Source: Poseidonibacter ostreae (GTDB lineage Bacteria > Campylobacterota > Campylobacteria > Campylobacterales > Arcobacteraceae). Taken from it: DNA of 64,000 nucleotides. A program made the translations under genes and the position numbers. How positions within the stretch are numbered: the stretch's first letter is position 1; each line of letters opens with the position of its first letter. Below the pieces are notes generated by a model that saw only the letters and a program-made list of their open reading frames with translations, did not search any database and had not been told where the DNA came from. The DNA lies in NCBI RefSeq assembly GCF_009208055.1, contig NZ_WFKI01000007.1:37618-101617 (forward strand). The letters run 5' to 3'. Positions 51,481 through 60,069 of the stretch are shown here, in pieces.

Positions 51481-53984
51481 AAAAATTACCTATAAATGAT
51501 GTCTTAGCTGAAATAAAAGATGTATTAAATAAAAACAGAAGATTAATATTACAAGCTCCTGCAGGAGCTGGGAAAAGTACTCTTGTACCAATCTCTTTAC
51601 TTAATGAAGCCTGGCTTGAAGATAAAATTATAATTATGCTAGAACCTAGAAGAATGGCTGCACGAACTCTTGCTTCTCAAATGTCAAAACTGCTAAAAGA
51701 AGAAGTAGGGCAAAGTGTTGGTTATCAAGTTAAAATGGAAAGTTGTTTTTCTAAAAAAACAAAGATTTTAGTTGTAACTGAGGGTATATTAGTACGAAAA
51801 ATACAAAATGACCAAGCTTTAGAAGATGTAGCTTTGATTATTTTTGATGAATTTCATGAAAGAAGTATTTATAGTGATTTATCATTGGCTTTATCTTTAC
51901 AGTTGCAAGAAATACTAAGAGATGATTTGAAAATTATGCTTATGTCAGCAACACTAAATTCAAAGGAATTATCTGTATTATTAGATAATGCACCTGTAAT
52001 TACAAGTAAAGGTAAAATGTTTGATGTTGAGAATATATATTTAGAAGCAAATATAAAGCATCCTGATATTAATAGTTTAAATACAATTGTTTTGAATACG
52101 ATTTTAAAAGCTATAAAAGAAGATGAGGGAGATATTCTTGTTTTTCTAGCTGGGGTTAAAGAGATAAAAGAGCTTGAAGAAAAACTAAAGCTTGAAAAAA
52201 TTGATATCTTTCCTTTATACTCAAATCTTTCCAAAGAAAAACAAGATAAAGCAATATATAGCAAAAATAATAGAAAAGTAATTCTTTCTACAAATATAGC
52301 ACAAACATCTCTTACAATTGAGGGTATAAAAATAGTAATTGATAGTGGGATGGAAAAACAAATAAGGTTTAATCCATCAAATGATATGAATCATTTAGAA
52401 TATTGTTTTATATCAAATGATTCTGCTATTCAAAGAGCAGGGAGAGCGGGAAGATTAAGTAGTGGGAAATGCTATAGGTTGTGGCATAAAAATAGAATAC
52501 TCGAAGAATCAAGTAAACCTGAAATATTAAGAGCAGACTTATCAAGTTTACTTTTAGATTTATCTTTTTTTGGAGTTAAAAAGATACAAGAGCTTAATTT
52601 TTTAGATATTCCATCTTCTGATATTATAAAAGCATCTTCTAAACTATTGCAAAATATTGATATGTTAGATTCTAAAGCTAATATTTCAAGATTTGGAGAA
52701 GAAGCAAGCTCTTTAGGTGTTCATCCAAGATTTGCAAATATGATATTAAAAGCAAATGACTTAGGTTTTGCTTATGATGCATGTTTATTAGCTTCTTTAT
52801 TAATTGAAAAAGATATATTTTCAAAACAATCTTTTTCTTGTGATATTTATGAAAGGTATATAGTTTTAAAAGAAAAAGATTTTTTTACTCAAGATTTAAA
52901 TACATATACAGCAAAGCAAGTTTTAAAGCAAGCAATGTATTTTTATAAAAAGTTAAAGAGTTTAAAAACTATTAAAGAAGAGAAAAAGTCCTTAACAAAG
53001 TCTATGTTAGGTATTTTACTTCTTTTCGCATATCCAAATAGATTAGCAAAAATAAGAGTAAAAGATGAAAATAAATATAAATTAAGTAATGCCAAAGGTG
53101 CTATTATAAATGCCAAAGATTCACTTTTTAATAGTGAATATTTAGTAGTTCCTAATATAAATGCTAAAGAAAAAGATTCTATAATTCATTTAGCTTCAAG
53201 TATTAATCTTGAAGATATAAAGAAATATTTTTCTTCATATCTTTATGAAAAAGATGTGATTTCTTATAAAAAAAATTTAAATAAATTAGATATAAGAACA
53301 AGTACTTATTTTCTAGAACTTGAAGTTTCATCAAAAGTAAATACAAATATTTCAAAAGATAAGTATCCTAAACTATTTATTGATTTAATAAGAAAAGAGG
53401 GTTTAGATTTATTAACTTGGAGTAAAAAAGCAAAAGATTTAATACAAAGAGTAAACTTTATTAATGAAAATAAAAATGAGTTTGATCTAGATATAAATTT
53501 ACCTCACTTAGATAATAAAAGTATTTTAGAAAATATAGAAGAGTTTTTAGAACCTTACTTACAAAATGTTAAAACAATAAAACAATTAGAAGCTATTGAT
53601 ACTTTTTCTATGCTACAAGGTTTAATTGCTTGGGATAGTATGCAAAGCCTAGATATTCTAGCTCCTTTTAGTATAAAAGTTCCTAGTGGCTCAAATATAA
53701 AAATAGATTATTCAAATACTAAAACGCCAATTTTAGCAGTTAAAATACAAGAAATATTTGGAATGAAAAGTACCCCAAAAATTTTAAATAATCAACTTTC
53801 ACTACAAGTACATCTTTTAACACCAGCTTTAAGACCAATACAAATTACATATGACTTAGAAAGTTTTTGGGAAAATTCTTATATAGAAGTTGCAAAAGAG
53901 TTAAGAGGAAAGTATAAAAAACATTATTGGCCTAAGAATCCATTAGAAGCAATAGCAACACGAAAAACTAAAAAGTTTATGTAG
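51477..53984 (+). CDS. hrpB: ATP-dependent helicase HrpB, apparently starting at ATA
   Basis: A DEAH-box helicase of ~835 residues. Walker A LQAPAGAGKST, motif Ia LEPRRMAARTLA, DEFHERS (motif II), MSATLN, LSTNIAQTSLTIEGI and QRAGRAGR are present, then the HrpB C-terminal region. The frame is open only from 51474 and has no ATG, GTG or TTG until 51636, which lies after Walker A. AGAGGA ends 6 bp before ATA 51477, giving M/I-KKLPINDVL, and the codon overlaps the upstream stop as ATAA. An ATG there would give the usual ATGA coupling. Starting at 51636 would delete Walker A. Its 3' end overlaps the convergent gene by 8 bp. Confidence 0.85.
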   Translation: MKKLPINDVLAEIKDVLNKNRRLILQAPAGAGKSTLVPISLLNEAWLEDKIIIMLEPRRMAARTLASQMSKLLKEEVGQSVGYQVKMESCFSKKTKILVVTEGILVRKIQNDQALEDVALIIFDEFHERSIYSDLSLALSLQLQEILRDDLKIMLMSATLNSKELSVLLDNAPVITSKGKMFDVENIYLEANIKHPDINSLNTIVLNTILKAIKEDEGDILVFLAGVKEIKELEEKLKLEKIDIFPLYSNLSKEKQDKAIYSKNNRKVILSTNIAQTSLTIEGIKIVIDSGMEKQIRFNPSNDMNHLEYCFISNDSAIQRAGRAGRLSSGKCYRLWHKNRILEESSKPEILRADLSSLLLDLSFFGVKKIQELNFLDIPSSDIIKASSKLLQNIDMLDSKANISRFGEEASSLGVHPRFANMILKANDLGFAYDACLLASLLIEKDIFSKQSFSCDIYERYIVLKEKDFFTQDLNTYTAKQVLKQAMYFYKKLKSLKTIKEEKKSLTKSMLGILLLFAYPNRLAKIRVKDENKYKLSNAKGAIINAKDSLFNSEYLVVPNINAKEKDSIIHLASSINLEDIKKYFSSYLYEKDVISYKKNLNKLDIRTSTYFLELEVSSKVNTNISKDKYPKLFIDLIRKEGLDLLTWSKKAKDLIQRVNFINENKNEFDLDINLPHLDNKSILENIEEFLEPYLQNVKTIKQLEAIDTFSMLQGLIAWDSMQSLDILAPFSIKVPSGSNIKIDYSNTKTPILAVKIQEIFGMKSTPKILNNQLSLQVHLLTPALRPIQITYDLESFWENSYIEVAKELRGKYKKHYWPKNPLEAIATRKTKKFM

Positions 53985-56844
53985 TTGCTATTTTAAATTT
54001 TTTCTTATTTAAAAACTCTATAGTATTATCATAATCAAGCGGTTTAGAGAAGAAATATCCTTGCCCTATATTACAGTTTAAACTAAGAAGTATCTCTTCT
54101 TGTTCTTTTGTTTCAATACCTTCAGCAACTGTTCTATAACCTAAACTTTTAGATAATGCAATAATTGCTTTTGATATTTGCATATTGTTATTATCTTTTG
54201 GAATACCATCAACAAAAGACTTATCAACTTTTATAATATCAATTGGTAGTTTAGTTAAATAGTTCATAGATGAATATCCTGTACCAAAGTCATCAATAGA
54301 CATCCTAAATCCTAATGCTCTTAACTCATCTAAAATAAGCATATTTGTTTCATTAAACTCCATTATATATCTCTCTGTAATTTCTAATTCAATTTGAGAG
54401 GGAAGAATATCAATTTTCTTTATAATTTCTTTGATTTTACTAACAAAATGCTTATCTCTAAATTGTATAGTTGAAATATTTATTGCTATATATTGAAGTT
54501 TTTTATTAATTTGCTTAAACTTTTTAAAATCACTACAAGCTTTTTCAAAAATAAAATCTCCAATTTCTACAATCATTCCTGTATCTTCAGCAACTGGAAT
54601 AAAAATATTAGGAGGTGTAAAGCCAATTTTCTTACTATCCCATCTTACAAGAGCTTCAAAAGATATAACTTCTTTAGTTCTTAAGTCATATTGTGCTTGA
54701 TAGTTTAAATATAATTCATCACCAGAAATTGCTTGTTTTAAAGCTTGTTCTATTTTTAATTGGTCATGAATATTAATTGATAACTCTTCATTATAGTATT
54801 GATAGTTATTTTTACCAAGACTTTTTGCATGATACATTGCTGTATCAGCATTTTTAATTAAAGTTGTTATTGTTTTTCCATTATCAGGGAACATAGCAAC
54901 ACCAATACTTGCACTAGTGTTTAGAGTATGTTCTCCAATTTTAATACTCTCTTTAAGAGTATCAAGTATTTTTTGACATACATAAGCAGCAGCTTTTTTA
55001 TTTCGTGCTGTTTCTAGAACTACAATAAATTCATCTCCACCCATTCTTGCAACCATGTCTGTATCTCTTAAAACTTTTCTTATACGTTTTGAAACATTTT
55101 GTAAAAGTCTATCACCTACTTGGTGTCCTAATGTATCATTAATGATTTTGAATCTATCTAAATCAATAAAAAGTATACTCATAGTAAGATGATCCCTAGA
55201 GGCAACAGCTATTACATGTGAAAGATGATCTTCTAATTTAATTCTATTTGGAAGGTTTGTTAAACTATCATGATATGCAAGATAATCAGCTTTTTCTTGA
55301 CTATCTATAATCTCTTGTAAATTTGTATGCATTGATATATATTTTATTACTTTTCCATTTTCATCTTTAACTGCTGTAATATTTAACCATGTTGGAATAA
55401 TAGAACCATCTTTAATTAAATCGTAAATCTTACCTTTCCAATAACCTTTTTCTTGAATACTCAACCACATTTTTTTATAGAAGAATCTATCATGTTTAAA
55501 AGATTTTAATAGTGAAGGTTTTTCTCCAATTAACTCTTCTTTTGTATATCCTGAAATTTTTTCAAATGCTTTATTAACAGATATAATTCTTTGATTAGCA
55601 TCAGTAATTAAAATACCTTCTTCTGTATTTTCAAAAACAATTGATGACTCTTTTAGCTCTTCTCTTTGTTTGATATACTTTGTAATATCAAGTTTAATTG
55701 CAAGATAATTTTCGATTTTTTCATTAACAAAAATAGGAACAATTGAAACTTTTTCATAAAATAAACTTCCATCTTTTCTTTTATTTATAAGCTCACCTTC
55801 CCATTTTTTTCCAGAAAGAAGTTTTTCATTTAATTCATCATATGTAGCTCTTAAATTTAGTCCTGAAGATAATACTTTAGGGTCTTTTCCTAAAATATCA
55901 TCTTTTAGATAACCTGTATTTGTCTCAAAGTTTTCATTTACATATAATATCTTTTTATTTGCATCTGTTAATACTACTGAGTTATCACTATGCTCCACTG
56001 CGTATTTATAAGCTAAAAGCTCATTTTTTAATTTGGTTGTAGTAAATGATATTTTTACAAGAGTAATCATAATTGTTATAGATGATATAAAAAATAAAAG
56101 TGAGATTATTAATTTCTTTTGTAGATAATCATTATAAACTTCATCAAGAAGTAAAGATGCACTTACTATTGATTCTTCAAGTAATATTTCTTCAGAACTT
56201 TTTGTTAGCTTCATTGAGTCAATAATTAAGTCTATTAGCTTTTTAGAGTGAAGAGTGAAGTATATTATTCTTTTATCATTATTTTCATAATTTGTTTCTT
56301 TAAGAGAATCAATTTTATTTAAAATAGAATCAATATTTACATCTATTTCAATAAGATTATATAACATTATGAACATAATGTCATTAATTTTTGTTTTTAA
56401 TGAAAGGTCATAGTTTTCGTCAAGTTGTAAGGATTTATTTAAATCTAATATATAATACATTGAGTTTAAAATAGTAACTTGTGAAGATTTATACTCCTCA
56501 ATAAGCTGTAGTTTTTTTGTATAATTAGAGTTTATTATCTGAAGTTTTTTAAGAAAATCATCCCCAAAATCTTTATGTAAATCACTAGTATTTAAAATGC
56601 TTAATGTTTGTTCAAAGTTTTTTGTTTCATTTACTATTTTATCAAAATTAATAAACTTATTTTTTTGTAAAAAAAAGTTTTTAAACTCTTTTTCTGAAAG
56701 TATTAAATTTAAAAAATGTGTTTTATATATACTATAATCTTTTATATTATTTTCAATTTTAAATAAATATGCAAATAAAGTTAATAAAAAAATAAATACA
56801 ATACTTAGTATATAAATGAAAAATATTTTTTTTGTAAGTTTCAT
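53977..56844 (-). CDS. Membrane PAS-GGDEF-EAL protein (c-di-GMP turnover)
   Basis: A 955-residue protein. N-terminal helix (~7-27), a periplasmic helical region, second helix (~245-265), then two PAS domains (YAVEHSDNSVVLTDANKKILYVNENFE...; IVFENTEEGILITDANQRIISVNKAFE...). The GGDEF domain keeps MGGDEF and the LTNLPNR start, and the EAL domain keeps FEALVRW, ITERYIMEF, DDFGTGYSSMNYL and VAEGIET. Both catalytic domains look intact, so it could make or degrade c-di-GMP according to signal. The stop codon overlaps hrpB's by 8 bp without a terminator between. Confidence 0.92.
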   Translation of the reverse strand: MKLTKKIFFIYILSIVFIFLLTLFAYLFKIENNIKDYSIYKTHFLNLILSEKEFKNFFLQKNKFINFDKIVNETKNFEQTLSILNTSDLHKDFGDDFLKKLQIINSNYTKKLQLIEEYKSSQVTILNSMYYILDLNKSLQLDENYDLSLKTKINDIMFIMLYNLIEIDVNIDSILNKIDSLKETNYENNDKRIIYFTLHSKKLIDLIIDSMKLTKSSEEILLEESIVSASLLLDEVYNDYLQKKLIISLLFFISSITIMITLVKISFTTTKLKNELLAYKYAVEHSDNSVVLTDANKKILYVNENFETNTGYLKDDILGKDPKVLSSGLNLRATYDELNEKLLSGKKWEGELINKRKDGSLFYEKVSIVPIFVNEKIENYLAIKLDITKYIKQREELKESSIVFENTEEGILITDANQRIISVNKAFEKISGYTKEELIGEKPSLLKSFKHDRFFYKKMWLSIQEKGYWKGKIYDLIKDGSIIPTWLNITAVKDENGKVIKYISMHTNLQEIIDSQEKADYLAYHDSLTNLPNRIKLEDHLSHVIAVASRDHLTMSILFIDLDRFKIINDTLGHQVGDRLLQNVSKRIRKVLRDTDMVARMGGDEFIVVLETARNKKAAAYVCQKILDTLKESIKIGEHTLNTSASIGVAMFPDNGKTITTLIKNADTAMYHAKSLGKNNYQYYNEELSINIHDQLKIEQALKQAISGDELYLNYQAQYDLRTKEVISFEALVRWDSKKIGFTPPNIFIPVAEDTGMIVEIGDFIFEKACSDFKKFKQINKKLQYIAINISTIQFRDKHFVSKIKEIIKKIDILPSQIELEITERYIMEFNETNMLILDELRALGFRMSIDDFGTGYSSMNYLTKLPIDIIKVDKSFVDGIPKDNNNMQISKAIIALSKSLGYRTVAEGIETKEQEEILLSLNCNIGQGYFFSKPLDYDNTIEFLNKKKFKIATT

Positions 56845-56846
56845 AT

Positions 56847-57743
56847 TTATTTTCTCTCTTCTTTAATTTTTCCATTAAGAGATTCTAGAAATTTTACAAT
56901 TTTATAGATTTCATCATCTTTTAGTTCTCTTCCAAGTTGATATAAAGATATTGTTTTAACAGTTTCATTTAATGTTTTAATACTTCCATTATGCAAATAT
57001 GGTGCAGTTTTTGCTACATTTCTAAGACTTGGAACTTTAAACTTCTCTTCTTTATCTTTATTTGTCATTCCTAGATGAGATATACTTGGGTCAATTATTA
57101 CACCTAATTTACTATATAAATTAGCACCTATATTAATTCCATGATGACATGAAATACAACCTTTTTCTTTAAAAATAGCATATCCTTCTTTTTGAACTTG
57201 AGTTATTGCATTTGTATCACCTTTTAAATACATATCAAAATCAGAGTTTGGTGTAATTAATGTCTTTTCATATTCGCTAATAGCATCTACAATATTATCT
57301 TGTGTAATACCATCTAAATAAATATTATTAAAAATATTTAAATACTCAGTTTTTTCAAGTTTTACGATTAAAGTATCAAAATTATTTCCCATTTCTATTG
57401 GATTTAAAATTGGACCTAAGGCTTGCTCTTTTAAATTATCAGCTCTTCCATCCCAAAACTGCTTAAAATTAAATACAGAATTAAAAACAGTTGGAGAGTT
57501 TAACTCGCCTTTTAATCCATTTACTCCTGTAGAAACACTTTTATTATCATCTCCTCCTTCATTTAAGAGGTGACATGAAGCACAAGAGATTGTGTTATCA
57601 ACTGATAGTCTTGTATCATTGAATAATAGTTTACCTAATGCTACTTTTTTTTCATCTGTTGGCATACTTTGAGGAATAGGGCTTATTATATTTGCATGCA
57701 TATTGAAACATATAAAAATTATTAAAATAAAAAAATTAGGCAT
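56847..57743 (-). CDS. Dihaem cytochrome c peroxidase (CcpA/MauG family)
   Basis: A 298-residue periplasmic protein (signal peptide NFFILIIFICFNMHA). Two haem sites: Cys54-Ala-Ser-Cys57-His58 (TISCASCH) and Cys196-Ile-Ser-Cys199-His200 (GCISCHHG). FWDGRA and PSLRNVAKTAPYLHNG are family hallmarks. It reduces hydrogen peroxide using electrons from cytochromes. It is slightly short for the family (usually ~320-350). It precedes the PAS-GGDEF-EAL gene with a 2-bp gap, so they are co-transcribed. Confidence 0.9.
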   Translation of the reverse strand: MPNFFILIIFICFNMHANIISPIPQSMPTDEKKVALGKLLFNDTRLSVDNTISCASCHLLNEGGDDNKSVSTGVNGLKGELNSPTVFNSVFNFKQFWDGRADNLKEQALGPILNPIEMGNNFDTLIVKLEKTEYLNIFNNIYLDGITQDNIVDAISEYEKTLITPNSDFDMYLKGDTNAITQVQKEGYAIFKEKGCISCHHGINIGANLYSKLGVIIDPSISHLGMTNKDKEEKFKVPSLRNVAKTAPYLHNGSIKTLNETVKTISLYQLGRELKDDEIYKIVKFLESLNGKIKEERK

Positions 57744-57824
57744 TTCTACTCTTTTTCAGGTTTATTTTATTATATAGTTTTTTTTATTTTTTTTAGTTAA
57801 AGCGAGTTTGAAATAAGAAATAAA

Positions 57825-57854
57825 AAAAGGGTCTGTTAAAAAACAGACCCTTTT
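57825..57854 (-). terminator. Terminator after the HU gene
   Basis: AAAAGGGTCTGTT (57825-57837) and AACAGACCCTTTT (57842-57854) form a perfect 13-bp stem with a 4-base loop. On the minus strand it follows the HU gene by about 22 bp and ends in a T run. It separates HU from the peroxidase. Confidence 0.9.
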
Positions 57855-57876
57855 AAAGTTAAATTATTTGTATAAA

Positions 57877-58155
57877 TTATTTTTTAGCAATTGCTTCTTT
57901 TAAAGCTTTACCAACTTTGAATTTTCCAACAGTTGTAGCTGGAACATCTACTGTTCTATCAGTTCCTGGAACTTTAGCAGTTCTTGCAGCTCTATCAGCA
58001 GTTGTGAATGTACCAAATCCGATAAAACTTACAGATTCTTTTTTTACTAATGTTTCAGTAATTGTTTCTAATACAGAATCAACTGCACCTTTTGCGTCTT
58101 TTTTAGATAAACCAGCTTTTGCAGCTACTGCGTCAATAAATTCAGCTTTGTTCAT
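57877..58155 (-). CDS. hup: DNA-binding protein HU
   Basis: A 92-residue nucleoid protein: MNKAEFIDAVAAKAGLSKKDAKGAVDSVLETITETLVK, GFGTFTTADRAARTAKVPGTDRTVDVPATTVGKFKVGKALKEAI. The GFGTF.....AR turn and the arm after it are typical. It bends DNA and shapes the nucleoid. HU is preferred over IHF because there is no specific IHF signature and only one chain is seen. A strong terminator follows, so it is a single-gene transcript. Confidence 0.95.
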   Translation of the reverse strand: MNKAEFIDAVAAKAGLSKKDAKGAVDSVLETITETLVKKESVSFIGFGTFTTADRAARTAKVPGTDRTVDVPATTVGKFKVGKALKEAIAKK

Positions 58156-58276
58156 GGATGAACTCCTTAATTAAAATAAATTTGAATAAACTTTATACTA
58201 TTTAAGCTTTAAAATAGCTAAAACTAGGTCTTTATATTGATAAATAATAAAAATAATAATCAATAAAGAGATTTTT

Positions 58277-58855
58277 TTAACAAAATGATGTTTTTATACT
58301 TAATAATCTACAAGAGTTTTCTAAAATAGCTATCTTTTTTACAAGCTCGTTTAAGTCTCTATGGTATACATATGCCCCTACACCTTTTATAACCATTACA
58401 TTATTTGGTGACTCTTTTAAATACTTTGTAATTTCTAATGCGTTTCTGTTATACCAAGTCTCATAATCTCCTGGATCATAAATTGGAATTTCTCCAAATG
58501 TAGTTCTTCCAAAATAATCTTCAAAAACAATTGAATCATGTTCAAAAGTATAAGCAGTTGTATAAATTGGCATTCCAAAAGCTATATATTTTGCTTCATG
58601 AATATTTGTATAAATTGTAGCATGAATATGTGATTCCATACTTGCAATTTTCCATCTATAATCTTGTTTATTTATATTTAAAGAACAAAATGAACTTGAG
58701 CTCATTTCATCAAAAATTGCATCATTTGTGTTGATTAGAAAATTTTCCTGGTCAAGTTTTGCAGAAATAGCACCATGATAAATACCAAAAAAATTCTTTC
58801 TAAACATAGTAAGAGATAATTCACTTAATTGTTTAACTGTAGCCTTGTCAAGCAT
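58277..58855 (-). CDS. Class II aldolase/adducin-domain protein
   Basis: A 192-residue protein of the class II aldolase/adducin fold. SLTMFRKNFFGIYHGAISAKL is the N-terminal N..G..H/GN.S-type phosphate loop, SMESHIHATIY includes the metal His pair region, and GVGAYVYHRDL corresponds to the third His. The family covers sugar-phosphate aldolases, epimerases and MtnB dehydratase, so activity cannot be assigned. It is divergent from rsmH. Confidence 0.72.
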   Translation of the reverse strand: MLDKATVKQLSELSLTMFRKNFFGIYHGAISAKLDQENFLINTNDAIFDEMSSSSFCSLNINKQDYRWKIASMESHIHATIYTNIHEAKYIAFGMPIYTTAYTFEHDSIVFEDYFGRTTFGEIPIYDPGDYETWYNRNALEITKYLKESPNNVMVIKGVGAYVYHRDLNELVKKIAILENSCRLLSIKTSFC

Positions 58856-58916
58856 TTTAAAAAGCCTTAAATATATTTTTGGGTATTATATACTAATTTT
58901 AATAAGGACTGTTTGA

Positions 58917-59819
58917 ATGCAAATACCTCACGTTCCCGTTTTATTTAATGAAACACTAAATGCTTTTTCTGATATTAAAGAGGGCTATATAATTGATTGT
59001 ACTACTGGTTTTGGTGGTCATACTCAAGGCTTACTTGAACAAAATGAAACTGTAAATTTAATATGTAATGACCAAGATGATGAGGCTTTAGCTTTTTGTG
59101 CTAAAAGACTTGAATCTTTTTCTTCACGAGTTACATTTAATAAAGGTAATTTTGAACATGTTCTTGATAACTTTAAAGAGTATGACATAAGAGGTATTTT
59201 AGCTGATATTGGAGTTTCATCTTTACAATTAGATAAGTTAGAGCGTGGTTTTGGTTTTGAGAGTGAGACTTTAGATATGAGAATGAACCAAAATCAAAGT
59301 TTAGATGCTTCAATAGTAGTAAATACATACTCTCAAAGTGAGTTAGAACGAGTTTTTAAAGAGTGTGGAGAAGTACGAGAGTATAAAAAAGTAGCTTCAT
59401 TAATAGTAAATAATAGACCTTTTACCTCTGCTAAAGAGATTGCAACACTTTTATCAAAAAAGATGTCAAAAGGTAAAATACATCCAGCAACTCTTCCTTT
59501 TCAAGGAATAAGAATTGAAGTAAATGATGAGTTAGGAGTTTTAACAAGGCTTTTTGATTCTTTAGAATCAGCAAAATTAAAAAACTGCATTGTTGCTATT
59601 ATTTCATTTCACTCCCTAGAAGATAGAATTGTTAAAAACTATTTTAAAAAATGGACAAAATCATGTATCTGTCCTCCTGAAGCTTTTAGATGTGAATGTG
59701 GGAATGACCATGCTTTAGGAAAAGTTATTACTAGAAAACCAATTATTCCAACAAAAGAAGAGATTAAACAAAATCCAAGAAGTAGAAGTTCAAAATTAAG
59801 GATTTTTAAGTTTGATTAG
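58917..59819 (+). CDS. rsmH: 16S rRNA (cytosine1402-N4)-methyltransferase
   Basis: A 300-residue methyltransferase (MraW). HVPVLFNETLNAF, DCTTGFGGHTQGLLE (SAM loop), ILADIGVSSLQLDKLERGFGF, DMRMN, FQGIRIEVNDELG, ISFHSLEDRIVKNYFK and the C-terminal SRSSKLRIF are all hallmark. It methylates C1402 in the ribosomal P site. ATG 58917 with AAGGA upstream. It overlaps the FtsL-like gene by 8 bp, the usual start of the dcw division cluster. Confidence 0.96.
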   Translation: MQIPHVPVLFNETLNAFSDIKEGYIIDCTTGFGGHTQGLLEQNETVNLICNDQDDEALAFCAKRLESFSSRVTFNKGNFEHVLDNFKEYDIRGILADIGVSSLQLDKLERGFGFESETLDMRMNQNQSLDASIVVNTYSQSELERVFKECGEVREYKKVASLIVNNRPFTSAKEIATLLSKKMSKGKIHPATLPFQGIRIEVNDELGVLTRLFDSLESAKLKNCIVAIISFHSLEDRIVKNYFKKWTKSCICPPEAFRCECGNDHALGKVITRKPIIPTKEEIKQNPRSRSSKLRIFKFD

Positions 59820-60069
59820 ATTAAATGCTTTTAATACTTTAGTGATTGTATTTACAATTCTGTTTTTTGCGATTGTTTTATATTTTCCAAAAATATATTT
59901 TAGAAATAATATTTATTATATTAGTAAAGATATTAATAAACTTTATGCACACTATATTTCACTGCAAGAAGAGAATAAATTTTTAGCTCAACAACTAGAA
60001 GATATGAAATTTAAAAATCAAATTATTGACTCACTTTTATTTAATCCTCTTATAAAAGAGGTTAAATGA
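59812..60069 (+). CDS. FtsL-like small septal protein
   Basis: An 85-residue bitopic protein: a short N-terminus, one membrane helix (TLVIVFTILFFAIVLYFPKIYF), then a short coiled coil (DINKLYAHYISLQEENKFLAQQLEDMKFKNQIID). This matches FtsL, which FtsB pairs with at the division site. FtsL sequences diverge, so the call rests on size, topology and position directly after rsmH. Start is TTG at 59812, overlapping rsmH by 8 bp. The stop overlaps the RND gene start (ATGA). Confidence 0.65.
   Translation: MIRLNAFNTLVIVFTILFFAIVLYFPKIYFRNNIYYISKDINKLYAHYISLQEENKFLAQQLEDMKFKNQIIDSLLFNPLIKEVK

Noticed and set aside
51636..51638. ATG 51636 as the hrpB start
   Set aside because: It lies after Walker A, which is conserved and in frame upstream; no ribosome site precedes it.
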